Shown here piece by piece: positions 5,230 to 5,230 of a stretch of 5,230 nucleotides of DNA. Source of the stretch: JACQNR01 sp964533045 (GTDB lineage Bacteria; Acidobacteriota; Terriglobia; UBA7540); contig CAZHKT010000190.1 of assembly GCA_964533045.1 (NCBI GenBank), positions 1 through 5,230 of the forward strand. The letters run 5' to 3'. The position numbers were made by a program, and so were the translations under genes. The notes under the pieces are model-generated. The model was given only the letters and a program-made list of their open reading frames with translations, did not search any database and had not been told where the DNA came from. Positions within the stretch are counted from its first letter, which is position 1; each line of letters begins with the position of its first letter.

Positions 5230-5230
5230 C

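Larger units (their letters stand above)
4984..5230. repeat. Tandem array of a ~150-base unit containing REP elements (runs to the window edge)
   Basis: Positions 5001-5080 recur at 5151-5230 with one difference (T5035 against G5185), a period of exactly 150 bases. Weaker similarity extends left: GCCAAGCA at 4984-4991 recurs at 5133-5140, followed by 9 or 10 diverged bases. The second copy ends exactly at the window edge, so more copies may follow. The 272-base stretch right of cobA-hemD has no credible gene and is largely made of these repeats. Confidence 0.85.

Noticed and set aside
4984..5230. CRISPR array
   Set aside because: The repeat core is 80 bases with internal hairpins at a 150-base period and there are only two copies, unlike 25-40 base repeats with unique spacers.

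Overview
The window looks like chromosomal DNA from a GC-rich, Gram-negative bacterium, most probably an Acidobacteriota member. That assignment is inference from three things: a surface beta-barrel protein ending in a carboxypeptidase-regulatory-like domain next to a small pilin-like secreted protein, a fused CobA-HemD protein, and GC-rich palindromic intergenic repeats. No rRNA, tRNA, CRISPR array, transposase or phage gene is visible.

Layout. (1) Positions 1-2450, plus strand: a large exported beta-barrel gene (start at 44 or off the left edge) and a small secreted beta-rich protein (GTG start 1956). They look like parts of a surface-fibre or usher-like export system. The barrel gene's frame stays open about 570 bases past its last recognisable domain and overlaps the next gene by 263 bases, so its real 3' end has probably been lost. 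The stretch 1643-1955 looks intergenic and holds a tight cluster of palindromes (1761-1797). (2) Positions 2451-3317, plus strand: an extended -10 promoter, a hairpin covering the Shine-Dalgarno sequence, and a complete LytTR-family response regulator with no sensor kinase in view. (3) Positions 3318-3455: a convergent intergenic region with an 89-base imperfect inverted-repeat element. (4) Positions 3456-4958, minus strand: a fused uroporphyrinogen-III methyltransferase/uroporphyrinogen-III synthase for siroheme and cobalamin synthesis. (5) Positions 4959-5230: no gene, but two nearly identical REP-doublet (REPIN-like) elements 150 bases apart, each able to fold as a cloverleaf, with degenerate REP copies between them and right up to the cobA-hemD start codon.

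How the parts relate. The barrel and pilin-like proteins probably act together at the cell surface. The LytTR regulator may control them: sequences resembling LytTR half-sites lie upstream of the pilin-like gene, though their spacing is not canonical. The tetrapyrrole gene is an unrelated housekeeping function on the other strand. The most unusual item is the REP array at the right edge: GTAG-headed hairpins in inverted pairs, with paired base changes that keep both stems intact.
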